Notes: a model not told the origin generated them from the letters alone. 33,489 nt of DNA from CAKSHC01 sp045594545 (GCA_045594545.1 JAZNYQ010000070.1:1-33489); one strand, 5' to 3'. Shown: positions 1 through 8,929, counted from the first letter of the stretch. Made by a program: numbers and translations.

Positions 1-488
1 GAGCAGATCACACCCCGCGCCAACAGATCGGCTTTGTGCGTGATTCGAAGCGGCAAGCCATACTCCCGCAATAAACGTCCGGCCAAAGCGTGTGCCCGTA
101 ATCGGTCGGGCGTGACTAACGTGACATCCCGACAATGCTCGGATAGGGCCATTACCGTCTTTTCACAACAAAGATTGACCATCGGCGCCAACACCTGCGC
201 CGGACATTGCGCCGGCGGCAAATGCAGACGCCCCACCGCCGCCACCGCCGCATCCGGCAATCGCAACAAGCGGTACTCCTCCGCCGACAGTTTGGCAAGC
301 GGGCTCTCCCGTAAAAAATACGCACAATCAGACGGCAGGTAATATCGGCAACCGGCCAGTAACGCATCGGTCTCGATCAGGCGTCGGGTCCGTTTGGTTA
401 CGCGTGCCGGCAGCGTGTAGACCATCCATTCCCCGTACCGATCCACCGTCCATTTGCGCCCAAACCCTTTTCGCACCACCGCGATCAT
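1..488 (-). CDS. Unknown protein, 3' end cut by window edge
   Basis: An open frame runs from an ATG at 486-488 to the left edge without a stop (162 codons seen). The start is supported by a GAGGTG ribosome binding site about 6 bases upstream on the minus strand. The protein begins MIAVVRKGFGRKWTVDRYGE, is rich in Arg, Leu and Ala, and has no signal peptide or membrane segment. A later stretch (VTLVTPDRLRAHALAGRLL, about residues 118-136) has the alternating strand/helix look of an alpha/beta fold, but I do not recognise the family. It lies downstream of nadA on the same strand, separated by a terminator hairpin at 514-544, so it may be read only partly with nadA. I would not assign a function. 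Confidence 0.6.
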   Translation of the reverse strand, partial: MIAVVRKGFGRKWTVDRYGEWMVYTLPARVTKRTRRLIETDALLAGCRYYLPSDCAYFLRESPLAKLSAEEYRLLRLPDAAVAAVGRLHLPPAQCPAQVLAPMVNLCCEKTVMALSEHCRDVTLVTPDRLRAHALAGRLLREYGLPLRITHKADLLARGVIC

Positions 489-513
489 GCCATCACCTCA
501 TGGCAGTATATGC

Positions 514-544
514 AAAAAATTCCCGCTTATGCGGGAATTTTTTT
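514..544 (-). terminator. Intrinsic terminator after nadA
   Basis: A 13-base arm (514-526) pairs perfectly with 531-543 around a 4-base loop: core TTCCCGC/GCGGGAA flanked by A and T runs. It overlaps the nadA stop codon. Because both sides carry A/T runs it could work in both directions, but on the minus strand it closes the ftsE-to-nadA operon. Confidence 0.85.
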
Positions 545-1454
545 AGCCTAACTCAATCATCGCATCAATACAACGGCGCGCGCCGTTCATAACCTCTTCG
601 CTCAATTCCATGACCTCACCGCCGCACCCTTCCACCGCCGCCAGCAGATCATGCAGGGTAGTGGCGCGCATATCGGCGCAGATCAGATTTTTACTGAGCA
701 GATAGAATTTCTTATCGGAACAGGCGTGCTGCAAATGCTCGGCAATGCTGTTCTCGGTACCGATAATAAACTCCTTAGCATCACTTTCCATGGCATAATC
801 CATAATGCCCTTGGTCGACCCAACATAGTCGGCATGCTTCACCACACAAGAGCGACACTCGGGATGCACCAGAAGTTTCGCATGCGGATGCTTGGCCTTC
901 GCCTCCACCGCACACCGTTCGGGAACAGAGGCGTGAATGGGACAGCCGCCGTCCAGCAGCATAATATTCTTTTCGGGCACCTGCTGTTTTATGTAACTGC
1001 CCAGATTGCAGTCGGGAATAAACAAGATGTTTTTCTGCGGCATGGCCTTGACGATCTTGACCGCCGAGGAGGAGGTCACACACACATCACATACGGTTTT
1101 CAATTCCGAGGTCGTATTGATATAGGCCACCACGGCATAGTCGGGATGCTCCCGCTTGATCTGCTCAATGCGCTCCTTGTTCATCTGATCAGCCATCAGG
1201 CAACCGGCCTCGGGATTGGCCAGAATGACCGTCTTGTCGGGCGAGAGGATCTTGACCGTTTCGGCCATGAACCGCACCCCGCACAGGATCACCGTCTTTT
1301 GCGGCACCTTAGCCGCCTGAACCGACAGGGCAAAACTGTCCCCCACCAGATCGGACACCTCCACGATGTCCCGATTCTGATAACTGTGGGCTAAAATGCA
1401 AATATCCTTTTCCTTTTTCAGGGCAAGAATCCGATCTTGAATCTCTCGGATCAT
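543..1454 (-). CDS. nadA: Quinolinate synthase NadA
   Basis: NadA condenses iminoaspartate with dihydroxyacetone phosphate to quinolinate in de novo NAD synthesis, using a [4Fe-4S] cluster. The 303-residue protein is a normal length for the short clostridial form. Conserved features visible are HSYQ near residue 23, the three expected cluster cysteines at about 85 (EAGCLMAD), 171 (GGCPIH) and 259 (NLICADM), and HPEC near 197-200. The start codon overlaps the ctpA stop as ATGA, so it is translationally coupled to a cell-wall protease gene. The usual partners nadB and nadC are not in this window, and the next gene downstream is an unrecognised protein. A hairpin terminator follows immediately. 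Confidence 0.96.
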   Translation of the reverse strand: MIREIQDRILALKKEKDICILAHSYQNRDIVEVSDLVGDSFALSVQAAKVPQKTVILCGVRFMAETVKILSPDKTVILANPEAGCLMADQMNKERIEQIKREHPDYAVVAYINTTSELKTVCDVCVTSSSAVKIVKAMPQKNILFIPDCNLGSYIKQQVPEKNIMLLDGGCPIHASVPERCAVEAKAKHPHAKLLVHPECRSCVVKHADYVGSTKGIMDYAMESDAKEFIIGTENSIAEHLQHACSDKKFYLLSKNLICADMRATTLHDLLAAVEGCGGEVMELSEEVMNGARRCIDAMIELG

Positions 1455-2698
1455 GATTGACCGCCTTCCACAATATCGCTGTTTTCGTAGTTTTCTTCGA
1501 CCAGTACCCCAACGTCCACACCAAGCGCTTCACAAGCCGCGATCATATACGGATCCTCGGCATAAGCCATCGTGTAACGGTTGGCCGCCTGCGTATCGTC
1601 CAGCGCCACATGGGTGTCGGGCGAAAGTCCGATCAACTGATAAGAGGTGCCGGAGGGCGGATAATAGGTAAAATCGGTCATCTTCAGATAACTGCCGTCG
1701 GGCAGTTTGTAGGTGGTCTGTCCCGTGCCTTTTCCGTAGGTCGACTCGCCGATCATAACCGCCTTATCATAGTCCATCAAGGCCGCGGTGAACAGTTCCC
1801 CGCCGGAAGCCGTGTTCTGGTCGGCCAGCACCACCATCGGTACCGACACTTCCTGTTTGGTCACCGCTTCGTAAACGGTCTTGTTGGCGCCGTCGCCGTT
1901 ATCCTTGCGCACAGCGGTAGCCACCGTGCCCTTGCCGATCAATCGGTCTACACATTTTACTACCGCATCAATGGTGCCGCCGGGGTTGTTGCGCACGTCA
2001 AAAATGAAGCCGCTGACACCCTGCGTTTCCAGATCATCGATCGCCTGTCCGAAATAGTCACCCGTCAGGTTATTAAAGCCGGTGATCTTGACATAGCCGA
2101 TGGTACCCAATTTCTTGTATTCCACCGTCACCTGCTCATACTGAGAACGCATAACCGAAAAGACCTGCGTCTCGCCGTTGCGGCTGACGGTAAAGTTGGC
2201 CACCGTGCCCACCGTACCGGTCAGTTTGCTGACCGCATCGTCATGCCCCAGCGTCAGCACGCTGGTATTATCCACCATCGTGATGATATCGCCGATCTTG
2301 ACCCCTGCCGTTTCGGCAGGCGAGCCTTTGGATACGTGGGTAACCTCTAATCCGACGTTGTCCACCCAAACCACCGTCAAACCGATACCCTCGTACTGAC
2401 CGGTGATCTGCGCCTGATAGGCGCGGTATTCTTCTTTGGAATAGTAGGCGGCATAGGTGTCGCCCAAGCCGGCAATATACCCCTTGGCTATGGCATTGGC
2501 CAGCGTCTCGCTGTCGATGGCGCCGATATAATGCTCATTGACCAGATCATCAATATTCTTGATCTTGGAAAAGGCCGCCTGCACCTCGGTAAGGTTGCCG
2601 ATCTTGGTATTGATGATAAAGGTAGTGGCCAGGCAGGAGATAATGATAGCCGCTACGATCAGAAAAATGGTAACGTCTAATCTGACTTTTTTATTCAT
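1451..2698 (-). CDS. ctpA: C-terminal processing peptidase, S41 family (CtpA)
   Basis: Membrane-anchored serine protease of the CtpA/CtpB type. The 415 residues comprise a short basic N terminus with one membrane helix (about 9-29), a helical N-terminal segment, a PDZ domain (about 100-185, with GIGLTV and GSPAETAGVKIGD) and the S41 catalytic domain. The catalytic serine is visible in TASGGELF (about Ser298) and the general-base lysine 25 residues later in YGKGTGQ (about Lys323). The active site lies outside the membrane. It follows the M23 hydrolase gene with a 15-base gap and overlaps nadA by four bases. In this family such proteases trim or activate cell-envelope hydrolases or sporulation proteins; here the neighbour M23 protein is a plausible substrate or partner, which is inference. 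Confidence 0.95.
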   Translation of the reverse strand: MNKKVRLDVTIFLIVAAIIISCLATTFIINTKIGNLTEVQAAFSKIKNIDDLVNEHYIGAIDSETLANAIAKGYIAGLGDTYAAYYSKEEYRAYQAQITGQYEGIGLTVVWVDNVGLEVTHVSKGSPAETAGVKIGDIITMVDNTSVLTLGHDDAVSKLTGTVGTVANFTVSRNGETQVFSVMRSQYEQVTVEYKKLGTIGYVKITGFNNLTGDYFGQAIDDLETQGVSGFIFDVRNNPGGTIDAVVKCVDRLIGKGTVATAVRKDNGDGANKTVYEAVTKQEVSVPMVVLADQNTASGGELFTAALMDYDKAVMIGESTYGKGTGQTTYKLPDGSYLKMTDFTYYPPSGTSYQLIGLSPDTHVALDDTQAANRYTMAYAEDPYMIAACEALGVDVGVLVEENYENSDIVEGGQS

Positions 2699-2713
2699 AA
2701 CCGTCTCCTTGGT

Positions 2714-3892
2714 TTAATAGGGACTTACATAGTTGAGCGGATTCACCGCCTCACTTACCCCGTTTGCGTTAGGCGCATGAATCTCAAAATGCAAATGCGG
2801 GCCGGTGGTGTATACGCCGGAGTTTCCGGTTCGACCAATCAACTCGCCACGGGCTACCGTCTGCCCCACCTTAACATATTGAGCACTTAAATGATAATAC
2901 CGCGATGAATATCCGCCACCATGATCAATGGCAATATAATAACCGCCGTAATATTCATAACTGACCGCCACAACCGTACCGGAATTGGTGGCCAACAACG
3001 ACGAACCGTAGGAGGCACCAATATCAATCGCACTATGGAACGTTGTCGCCTGTCCCGTTACCGGATGGGTGCGCCAACCAAAACGAGAGGTAATGATCTT
3101 CGCACTGGGCGTCGGCCATACCCACGTTCCGCCAACATAACCGTTTTCCATACTGATCAGCTTGTCAATCTCGGCATTGATCTTGTTCTTGGCTTCTTCT
3201 GCCTTATGATTGTTGGCCTCATACTGCGCAATCTTGGCTTGATTGTTGTTTACCGCAGCCTGATATTGCGATCGCAAATTCTTCAAGGATGCCTGCTCTT
3301 TATTTAGTGCACTGCGCGCTTCCTCGTTTTCGGCTCGCTTTTCTTCCAATTTCGTTTTCTGCTCATTGATCTTGTCAATGGTATCGTTCATGAGCTTGAT
3401 CAGGTTATTATCATAGGTCATGATCTGCTCAACCACATCCACACGGGTCAGGTAATCGGTAAAACTACCGGCCCCCAGCAATACGTCCAGATAGGTCGTC
3501 TGTCCTGCTTCATAGTTGGCACGCACACGCTCATAGTAAATCTCATAATATACGGCCAACTCGGCTTCATTGCGATCCAGATCGGCCTGCAACACACCAA
3601 TCTCAGCATCCAGTCCCGCAATGATGCCGTTATAAACGGCAATCCTGTCCTCATACAACTGAATCTCGCCGTTTAACCGCTTTACCTCGGCATAGGCCGC
3701 TTCCATATCAGCCGTAGCTTCTTTGATTAAAGCACTGTAATTTTGCTGTTCCTTGTTGAGTTTATCCAGCTGACTGTACAGATCGTTAAGCGATGCCGCC
3801 TGCACCGGTGTTGCGGTCGGCGCAAAACACAGGGCGGTCATCAGCATCACGGGAATGGCCAGCAGGCTGATCCATTTGATCGCTTTTTTCAT
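2714..3892 (-). CDS. Coiled-coil M23 peptidoglycan hydrolase, EnvC-like, FtsEX partner
   Basis: Secreted cell-wall endopeptidase. I place the start at 3890-3892 (MKKAIKW), seven codons inside the longest frame, because GGGAGGG sits 4-6 bases upstream and the protein then opens with a standard signal peptide ending near VQAA. Residues about 35-255 form long coiled coils, followed by a LytM/M23 domain with the zinc ligands H-x3-D (HSAID, about residues 286-290) and HLH (about 366-368), plus the second active-site His in RYYHLS. EnvC in Gram-negatives and PcsB or CwlO in Gram-positives are activated by FtsEX; the gene lies directly after ftsX, which supports the same role here. Length 392 residues, intact. 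Confidence 0.93.
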   Translation of the reverse strand: MKKAIKWISLLAIPVMLMTALCFAPTATPVQAASLNDLYSQLDKLNKEQQNYSALIKEATADMEAAYAEVKRLNGEIQLYEDRIAVYNGIIAGLDAEIGVLQADLDRNEAELAVYYEIYYERVRANYEAGQTTYLDVLLGAGSFTDYLTRVDVVEQIMTYDNNLIKLMNDTIDKINEQKTKLEEKRAENEEARSALNKEQASLKNLRSQYQAAVNNNQAKIAQYEANNHKAEEAKNKINAEIDKLISMENGYVGGTWVWPTPSAKIITSRFGWRTHPVTGQATTFHSAIDIGASYGSSLLATNSGTVVAVSYEYYGGYYIAIDHGGGYSSRYYHLSAQYVKVGQTVARGELIGRTGNSGVYTTGPHLHFEIHAPNANGVSEAVNPLNYVSPY

Positions 3893-3905
3893 ACGCACCC
3901 TCCCA

Positions 3906-4775
3906 TCAGACATGCAGATGCTTTCTCATGGGGATCAAGCTGCCCAGCGTTCCCATCAACAGGGCAAACAGCGCAAAACCGGCCAGCACGATCCACCAGA
4001 TGCCCGTCCATTCGATCGGCGCAAACAACGCCAACTGCTTAACGGCGGGCGCCAGCAGTTTATCGTAAACATACCACTGGGTAAAGTAGGTGATCCCAAA
4101 AGAAACCAGTCCTAAAATCACACCCTCCCACACAAACGGACGGCGGATATACCCATCGGTAGCCCCTACGTATTTCATAATGTTGATCTCGGTACGACGG
4201 GCAAAAATGGTCATGCGAATGGTGTTGGATACGATGAAGATCGACACGAACAACAACACCGCCACAATGGCTATGCCGGCCACGCTCACCGCCTGACGCA
4301 GTGCCACCAAGGTGTTGACCACATCCGACGAACTGCGGATATTGGCCACCTGCGAAAATTCGGCGATCTCGCCTAAGGTTTCATCATACCGCTCCAGATC
4401 GGCGATCTTGATGTGGTAAGAGGCACGCAGGGGGTTATTTTCCTTAAGATTATCGAACATATCCTCCTGATCGGGGAACATAGACATATATTCCTTAAGG
4501 GCATCGTCCTGCGATACGTAGTACACTTCGTTTACGTTCTCATGCCCGCGCAGCTGATCTTCCAGCGCATCGGACTGTTCCTCGGTGGCGTTCTCGTCGA
4601 TAAAGACGACCACCTCGTCCTCTTTCTGCATCTGCACCACAAAGGCGTTGAGATTGCCTACGATCAGTACCGCCGAACCCATGATGAGCATACAGGCGGC
4701 CATAATGATGATCGAGGCTAAGGACATCCAGAAATGTTTGAATATGCCGCGGAAGGCATCGCGAATGGCTCTCAC
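3906..4775 (-). CDS. ftsX: Cell-division ABC transporter permease FtsX
   Basis: FtsX is the membrane part of the FtsEX complex, which transmits ATP hydrolysis in the cytoplasm to a peptidoglycan hydrolase outside. The 289-residue protein has the family layout: one N-terminal membrane helix (about 18-42), a large extracellular domain (about 45-165), then three more helices (about 167-190, 215-235 and 258-282), with the FtsX permease sequence IRMTIFARRTEINIMKYVGA between them. Its ATG overlaps the ftsE stop by four bases, and the M23 hydrolase gene begins 13 bases after its stop, giving an ftsE-ftsX-hydrolase order. Confidence 0.97.
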   Translation of the reverse strand: MRAIRDAFRGIFKHFWMSLASIIIMAACMLIMGSAVLIVGNLNAFVVQMQKEDEVVVFIDENATEEQSDALEDQLRGHENVNEVYYVSQDDALKEYMSMFPDQEDMFDNLKENNPLRASYHIKIADLERYDETLGEIAEFSQVANIRSSSDVVNTLVALRQAVSVAGIAIVAVLLFVSIFIVSNTIRMTIFARRTEINIMKYVGATDGYIRRPFVWEGVILGLVSFGITYFTQWYVYDKLLAPAVKQLALFAPIEWTGIWWIVLAGFALFALLMGTLGSLIPMRKHLHV

Positions 4776-5449
4776 AGCACATACCCCCCTTCACGGTCGC
4801 TGACCACATGGCCGGTATTGAGGGTAATGACCCTCTTATTATATGCATCTACCAAGGTTTTATCATGAGTCACGATCACCACGGTTATATTCTGCGCATT
4901 GATCAAGGAGAACATCTCCATGATCTCACGGCTCATCACCGGATCGACGTTACCCGTCGGCTCGTCGGCAATGATCATGCGCGGGGCATTGATAATGGCA
5001 CGTGCCAGCGTGACTCTCTGCTTTTCGCCGCCCGACAGTTCGTTGGGATACTTGTCGGCCTTGTGCGGCAATCCCACCAAAGTCAGCACATATTTGACGC
5101 GCTTGCGGATCTCGCTTTCGGGCTTGCCCACCACTCGCATGGCAAAAGCTATATTCTCATACACCGTCTTGGATTCGATCAGGCGGAAGTCCTGAAAGAC
5201 CACGCCCATGGTACGGCGCAAATGGGGAATATGGCGGCGGCGGATCTTGCTGATCTTATAGTTGTTAACTTCTACCTCACCCGAGGTCGGTTGGATCTCG
5301 CCCATCATTAACTTGATCATGGTGCTTTTACCGGCTCCCGACGGGCCGACAACGAAGACAAACTCGCCGTCCTGAATATCAAAGGACACATGGTCGAGAG
5401 TATTGACTCCGTTGCCATAGGAATGGCAAACGTCCTTAAATGAAATCAT
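4772..5449 (-). CDS. ftsE: Cell-division ATP-binding protein FtsE
   Basis: Cytoplasmic ATPase of the FtsEX complex. All ABC motifs are present in 225 residues: Walker A GPSGAGKST (about 35-43), Q-loop in VVFQDFRL, signature LSGGEKQR, Walker B MIIADEPTG and the switch histidine in VIVVTHD. The start ATG has GGAG about 11 bases upstream. The upstream regulator gene ends 18 bases away, so the two are very likely co-transcribed; the downstream ftsX overlaps by ATGA. Confidence 0.97.
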   Translation of the reverse strand: MISFKDVCHSYGNGVNTLDHVSFDIQDGEFVFVVGPSGAGKSTMIKLMMGEIQPTSGEVEVNNYKISKIRRRHIPHLRRTMGVVFQDFRLIESKTVYENIAFAMRVVGKPESEIRKRVKYVLTLVGLPHKADKYPNELSGGEKQRVTLARAIINAPRMIIADEPTGNVDPVMSREIMEMFSLINAQNITVVIVTHDKTLVDAYNKRVITLNTGHVVSDREGGYVL

Positions 5450-5467
5450 GTCTTTTCAAACTCCTTT

Positions 5468-6556
5468 TTAGAACTGGGTGGGCTTGGAGGACAGGTACTT
5501 GCGCACCAGAAGCGCCATCTTGAAAATGATGGCGTCCTCAAATTCGCGGATATCCAATCCGGTCACACGCTGGATCTTATCCAGACGGTATACCAGGGTG
5601 TTGCGGTGAACAAACAGTTTGCGCGCCGTTTCCGACACGTTGAGATTGTTCTCAAAGAACTTATTGATGGTAAAGAGAATCTCCTGATCCAGCGACTCGA
5701 CTGAGCCACGGTCAAACACCTCGCGCAAGAACATCTCACACAGCGTTGTCGGCATCTGATAGATCAAACGGCCCACACCCAGTTTGTTATACGATACGAT
5801 ATTTTTCTTCTTCTCGAAGATCTTGCCGATCTCAATGGCGATCTGAGCTTCCTTGTAGGAGCGGTTGAGGTCACGCAGATCCCGCACCACCGTGCCGATA
5901 CCGGCGCAGGTATGTACGTACAGTTCACCCTCCAACATCGAAATGATGGACAGCGCCAACTGTTCCAAGTGTTTGGGCTCTACACCGGGATAGACTTCCT
6001 TGATCAATAAAATATCGTGCTCGTTAATGGAGAGAACGTAGTCCTTCTGCTTTTCGGGGAAGAGAGAGGATACCATTTCCAGACTGGCCAGATCCACCTT
6101 ATCCACCATGCGAAGCAGGATAACCACACGGTCCACCTCACCCAGAAAGCGCAACTGCTTGGCCTTGAGCGCAATGTCTGAATCCCGAATATTATCCAGT
6201 ACGATGTTTTTCAGAAAATCGGCACGGCTGTAATGCTCGTTGTAATATTCCCGCACACTGCCCAGCGCAATGGACAGCACGCCGGCCATCTTGTCGGCAA
6301 ACTCGTCGCCGCCTTCTACAAAAATAACGTATTCGGGACGGATATCGTTGCCGATCGCGCGATAGGTCTTCCCTGCCGAAATGGCGGTGGAATAGGTGTA
6401 GCCGCCGACGGACGGCATGTTGGCGCTGTCGTCTTCCCCGATACGGGTCAGATCACTGCAGGCCACCACCGTACCCTGCGCATCGAGCACCCCGATCATA
6501 CGACCAACGGTACCGTGCATTTGCGAAACGATCGATTGAAATAATTTACTTGCCAT
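5468..6556 (-). CDS. CdaR/PucR-type transcriptional regulator
   Basis: Probable sensor-type transcription factor, 362 residues from an ATG at 6554-6556 that has GGAGGAT 5-6 bases upstream; the longer frame begins at 6613 but lacks such a site. The C terminus carries the PucR-type helix-turn-helix (NVSETARKLFVHRNTLVYRL then ITGLDI-like RVTGLDIREFEDAI). The middle resembles the GGDEF-like segment of CdaR regulators (VHTCAGIGTVVRDLRDL, SYKEAQIAIEIG), and the N terminus a CdaR-like ligand domain. CdaR itself senses sugar diacids; the ligand here is unknown. It heads the ftsEX operon and is divergent from glnN, sharing a 250-base control region, so it may regulate either side. Confidence 0.85.
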   Translation of the reverse strand: MASKLFQSIVSQMHGTVGRMIGVLDAQGTVVACSDLTRIGEDDSANMPSVGGYTYSTAISAGKTYRAIGNDIRPEYVIFVEGGDEFADKMAGVLSIALGSVREYYNEHYSRADFLKNIVLDNIRDSDIALKAKQLRFLGEVDRVVILLRMVDKVDLASLEMVSSLFPEKQKDYVLSINEHDILLIKEVYPGVEPKHLEQLALSIISMLEGELYVHTCAGIGTVVRDLRDLNRSYKEAQIAIEIGKIFEKKKNIVSYNKLGVGRLIYQMPTTLCEMFLREVFDRGSVESLDQEILFTINKFFENNLNVSETARKLFVHRNTLVYRLDKIQRVTGLDIREFEDAIIFKMALLVRKYLSSKPTQF

Positions 6557-6619
6557 GGTTATCCTCCATGTAGCGTTTTTCTTTCCTGTTTTGGGAATTT
6601 TGCATAAATTCACAGATAT

Positions 6620-6648
6620 ATTTTATACGAAATGACTAACAGATGCAA
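6620..6648 (-). promoter_or_regulatory. Possible promoter of regulator-ftsEX operon
   Basis: On the minus strand TTGCAT (6648-6643) is followed after 17 bases by TAAAAT (6625-6620), with an overlapping TATAAA one step away. The -35 match is only moderate. It gives a leader of about 55-60 bases before the regulator ATG. It lies in the divergent region shared with glnN. Confidence 0.4.
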
Positions 6649-6743
6649 CTGTTTTTTGCCGTTTTTCCCGATTTTATTGATCATTTTTACCAAAAAAGCG
6701 CGAGGAAACCCCCTCATTTTTTACATTTTTGGCAGAAAAAAGG

Positions 6744-6772
6744 TTGCAAAAAGAGAGTTTTTTTGATATTCT
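6744..6772 (+). promoter_or_regulatory. Probable glnN promoter
   Basis: TTGCAA (6744-6749), a 17-base spacer and TATTCT (6767-6772) precede the glnN start codon by about 35 bases. Four of six bases match consensus in each box, and the flanks are A/T-rich. No clear GlnR/TnrA-type operator was identified. Confidence 0.5.
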
Positions 6773-6807
6773 TATGTAATAAAAGCATTGATAAAAGGGG
6801 TCAACAC

Positions 6808-8886
6808 ATGGAAACCAACGATATTTCCAAAACTTTCGGTATCCTGTCTTTTGGCGACGCGGCTATGAAAGAACGCCTGTCGCCCGCTACCTATGCCTCG
6901 ATCCGCAAGACGATCGACGAGGGGCGGGCGCTGGAAGCCTCGATTGCCGATGAGGTGGCCAACGCCATGAAGGACTGGGCCATTGAACACGGCGCCACCC
7001 ATTTTACCCACTGGTTCGGGCCGCACACCGACATCACCGCCGAGAAACACGACAGTTTTCTCAACATCACCCCCGACGGACAGGCCATCATGACCTTCTC
7101 GGGCAAGATGCTCATTCGCGGTGAGGCGGATGCTTCTTCTTTCCCATCGGGCGGCTTGCGCGACACCTTCGAGGCGCGCGGCTATACGGCATGGGACTGC
7201 ACCTCGCCCGCCTTCGTGAAAGACGGCACCCTCTACATTCCCACTGCCTTCTGCTCCTATAACGGACAGGCGCTGGATAAAAAGACCCCCTTGCTTCGCT
7301 CAATGGAAACGCTCAATACCCACGCCCTTCGTGTCCTGCGTGCCTTGGGTAATACCAAGTCCAAAAAAGTCATTGCTACCTGCGGCCCCGAACAGGAGTA
7401 TTTCCTGATCGACCGCTGTTTCTACGAGCAACGCCGCGACCTGATGCTCTGCGGCCGCACCTTACTCGGCGCCCGTCCCGCCAAAGGGCAGGAGATGGAC
7501 GACCATTATTACGGACGGCTCAAGTTGCGCGTCACCGCCTTTATGAAAGAACTGGATGAACAGCTCTGGAAATTGGGTGTTCCGTCCAAGACCAAACACA
7601 ACGAGGCGGCGCCCGCTCAGCACGAACTGGCCCCCATCTTCGCCACCGCTAACATCGCCTGCGACCAGAACCAACTGATCATGGCGCTGATGCGTCAGGT
7701 AGCCAAGAAACACGGGCTGGCTTGCCTGTTGCATGAAAAGCCTTTTAAGGGTGTCAACGGTTCGGGTAAACACAACAACTGGTCGCTGTGCACCGATGAC
7801 GGACAGGTGCTGCTCGATCCCGGTTCTACCCCCTATGAAAACACAAGATTTCTCGTCTTTTTGGCGGCTACCGTGAAAGCGGTAGACGATTATGCCGACC
7901 TGCTTCGTTTCTCCATCTCGGTACCGGGTAATGACCTGCGTCTGGGTGGCAACGAAGCCCCGCCCGCCATTGTTTCCATCTTCTTGGGCGACGAGTTGGG
8001 CGCTGTGGTCGATTCCCTGATTACGGGACAGCCCTATGCCCAGCCCGACGGACAGAGTTTGCAGATCGGTGTTAATTCCCTGCCGCCCCTGCCGCGGGAT
8101 AATACCGACCGCAACCGCACCTCTCCTTTTGCTTTCACCGGCAATAAATTTGAGTACCGTTCCTGCGGTTCGAGCGCCTCGGTGGCCGATTCCTGCACCG
8201 TACTCAACGCGATTGTAGCCGATACCTTGCGTGAGTTTGCCGACCGTCTGGAGGGCGGCGAAAACGCCACGGCCTTGATTACCGAAACCCTTAAGGCCCA
8301 TGAGCGGGTCATCTTCAACGGCAACGGTTATACCGAAGAATGGGTGCGCATCGCCGAAAAGCGGGGACTGCCCAACTACCGTTGCGCCGTCGATGTTCTG
8401 CCTGTTATTTTGGCCGAGAAGAATGTGCGGATGTTGGAGCGTACCGGCGTTTTTACCGAACAAGAATGTCGGGCACGGTACGAAATTGAGTTGGAGAAAT
8501 ACGCCAAGACCATCAATATTGAAGCGCTGACCATGGCCGAAATGGTGCGTCATTCTATTCTTCCTCACGCCATGGAATCCTGCGGTACGCTGGCTGAGAA
8601 ATGCCTGCACGTCGAGCAGATCACGGGTAAAAACCTCACCTACCGCAACACGGTGCAGATGTTGGCTCAGACCATCGACTGCATTCAGGAGAAATTAACG
8701 GCACTGGAGAACGCCACCGATAAAGCGGCCGCTATGACCGATCGCTACGAACAGGCGCACGCCTATCACGAAACGGTCCTGCCGGCTATGGAAGAACTGC
8801 GTGAACCCTGTGACTTCTTGGAAGAGCATCTGGACGAGCGGGATTGGCCGCTTCCCTCCTATTTTGATATGATGTTCCGCTTATAA
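6808..8886 (+). CDS. glnN: Glutamine synthetase type III
   Basis: GSIII makes glutamine from glutamate, ammonia and ATP. The chosen ATG (6808) follows AAGGGG by 8 bases; the longer frame from 6643 covers the promoter and an A/T-rich leader and is rejected. The resulting 692 residues fit GSIII (about 700) rather than GSI or GSII (about 350-470). Family hallmarks: HWFGPHTDITAEKHDSF (about 68-84), CGPEQEYFLID (about 192-202), TKHNEAAPAQHELAP, FKGVNGSGKHNNWS, STPYENTRFLVF and KFEYRSCGSS. It stands alone with its own promoter and terminator, divergent from the CdaR-like regulator. GSIII enzymes are typically dodecamers found in Bacteroides, cyanobacteria and clostridia. Confidence 0.97.
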   Translation: METNDISKTFGILSFGDAAMKERLSPATYASIRKTIDEGRALEASIADEVANAMKDWAIEHGATHFTHWFGPHTDITAEKHDSFLNITPDGQAIMTFSGKMLIRGEADASSFPSGGLRDTFEARGYTAWDCTSPAFVKDGTLYIPTAFCSYNGQALDKKTPLLRSMETLNTHALRVLRALGNTKSKKVIATCGPEQEYFLIDRCFYEQRRDLMLCGRTLLGARPAKGQEMDDHYYGRLKLRVTAFMKELDEQLWKLGVPSKTKHNEAAPAQHELAPIFATANIACDQNQLIMALMRQVAKKHGLACLLHEKPFKGVNGSGKHNNWSLCTDDGQVLLDPGSTPYENTRFLVFLAATVKAVDDYADLLRFSISVPGNDLRLGGNEAPPAIVSIFLGDELGAVVDSLITGQPYAQPDGQSLQIGVNSLPPLPRDNTDRNRTSPFAFTGNKFEYRSCGSSASVADSCTVLNAIVADTLREFADRLEGGENATALITETLKAHERVIFNGNGYTEEWVRIAEKRGLPNYRCAVDVLPVILAEKNVRMLERTGVFTEQECRARYEIELEKYAKTINIEALTMAEMVRHSILPHAMESCGTLAEKCLHVEQITGKNLTYRNTVQMLAQTIDCIQEKLTALENATDKAAAMTDRYEQAHAYHETVLPAMEELREPCDFLEEHLDERDWPLPSYFDMMFRL

Positions 8887-8890
8887 AACA

Positions 8891-8921
8891 AGCCCCTATC
8901 CACATGGATAGGGGCTTTTTT
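8891..8921 (+). terminator. Intrinsic terminator after glnN
   Basis: Perfect 11-bp stem AGCCCCTATCC (8891-8901) with GGATAGGGGCT (8906-8916), ACAT loop, followed by a T run. Confidence 0.93.
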
Positions 8922-8929
8922 CGCCTAAC

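Noticed and set aside
651..1394. Plus-strand frame opposite nadA
   Set aside because: Antisense shadow; nadA has all family motifs and cluster cysteines in the other strand.
6643..6807. N-terminal extension of glnN
   Set aside because: The extension overlaps the probable promoter, has no ribosome binding site, and is not part of the GSIII family.
7462..8610. Long minus-strand frame opposite glnN
   Set aside because: Antisense shadow of a fully recognisable type III glutamine synthetase.
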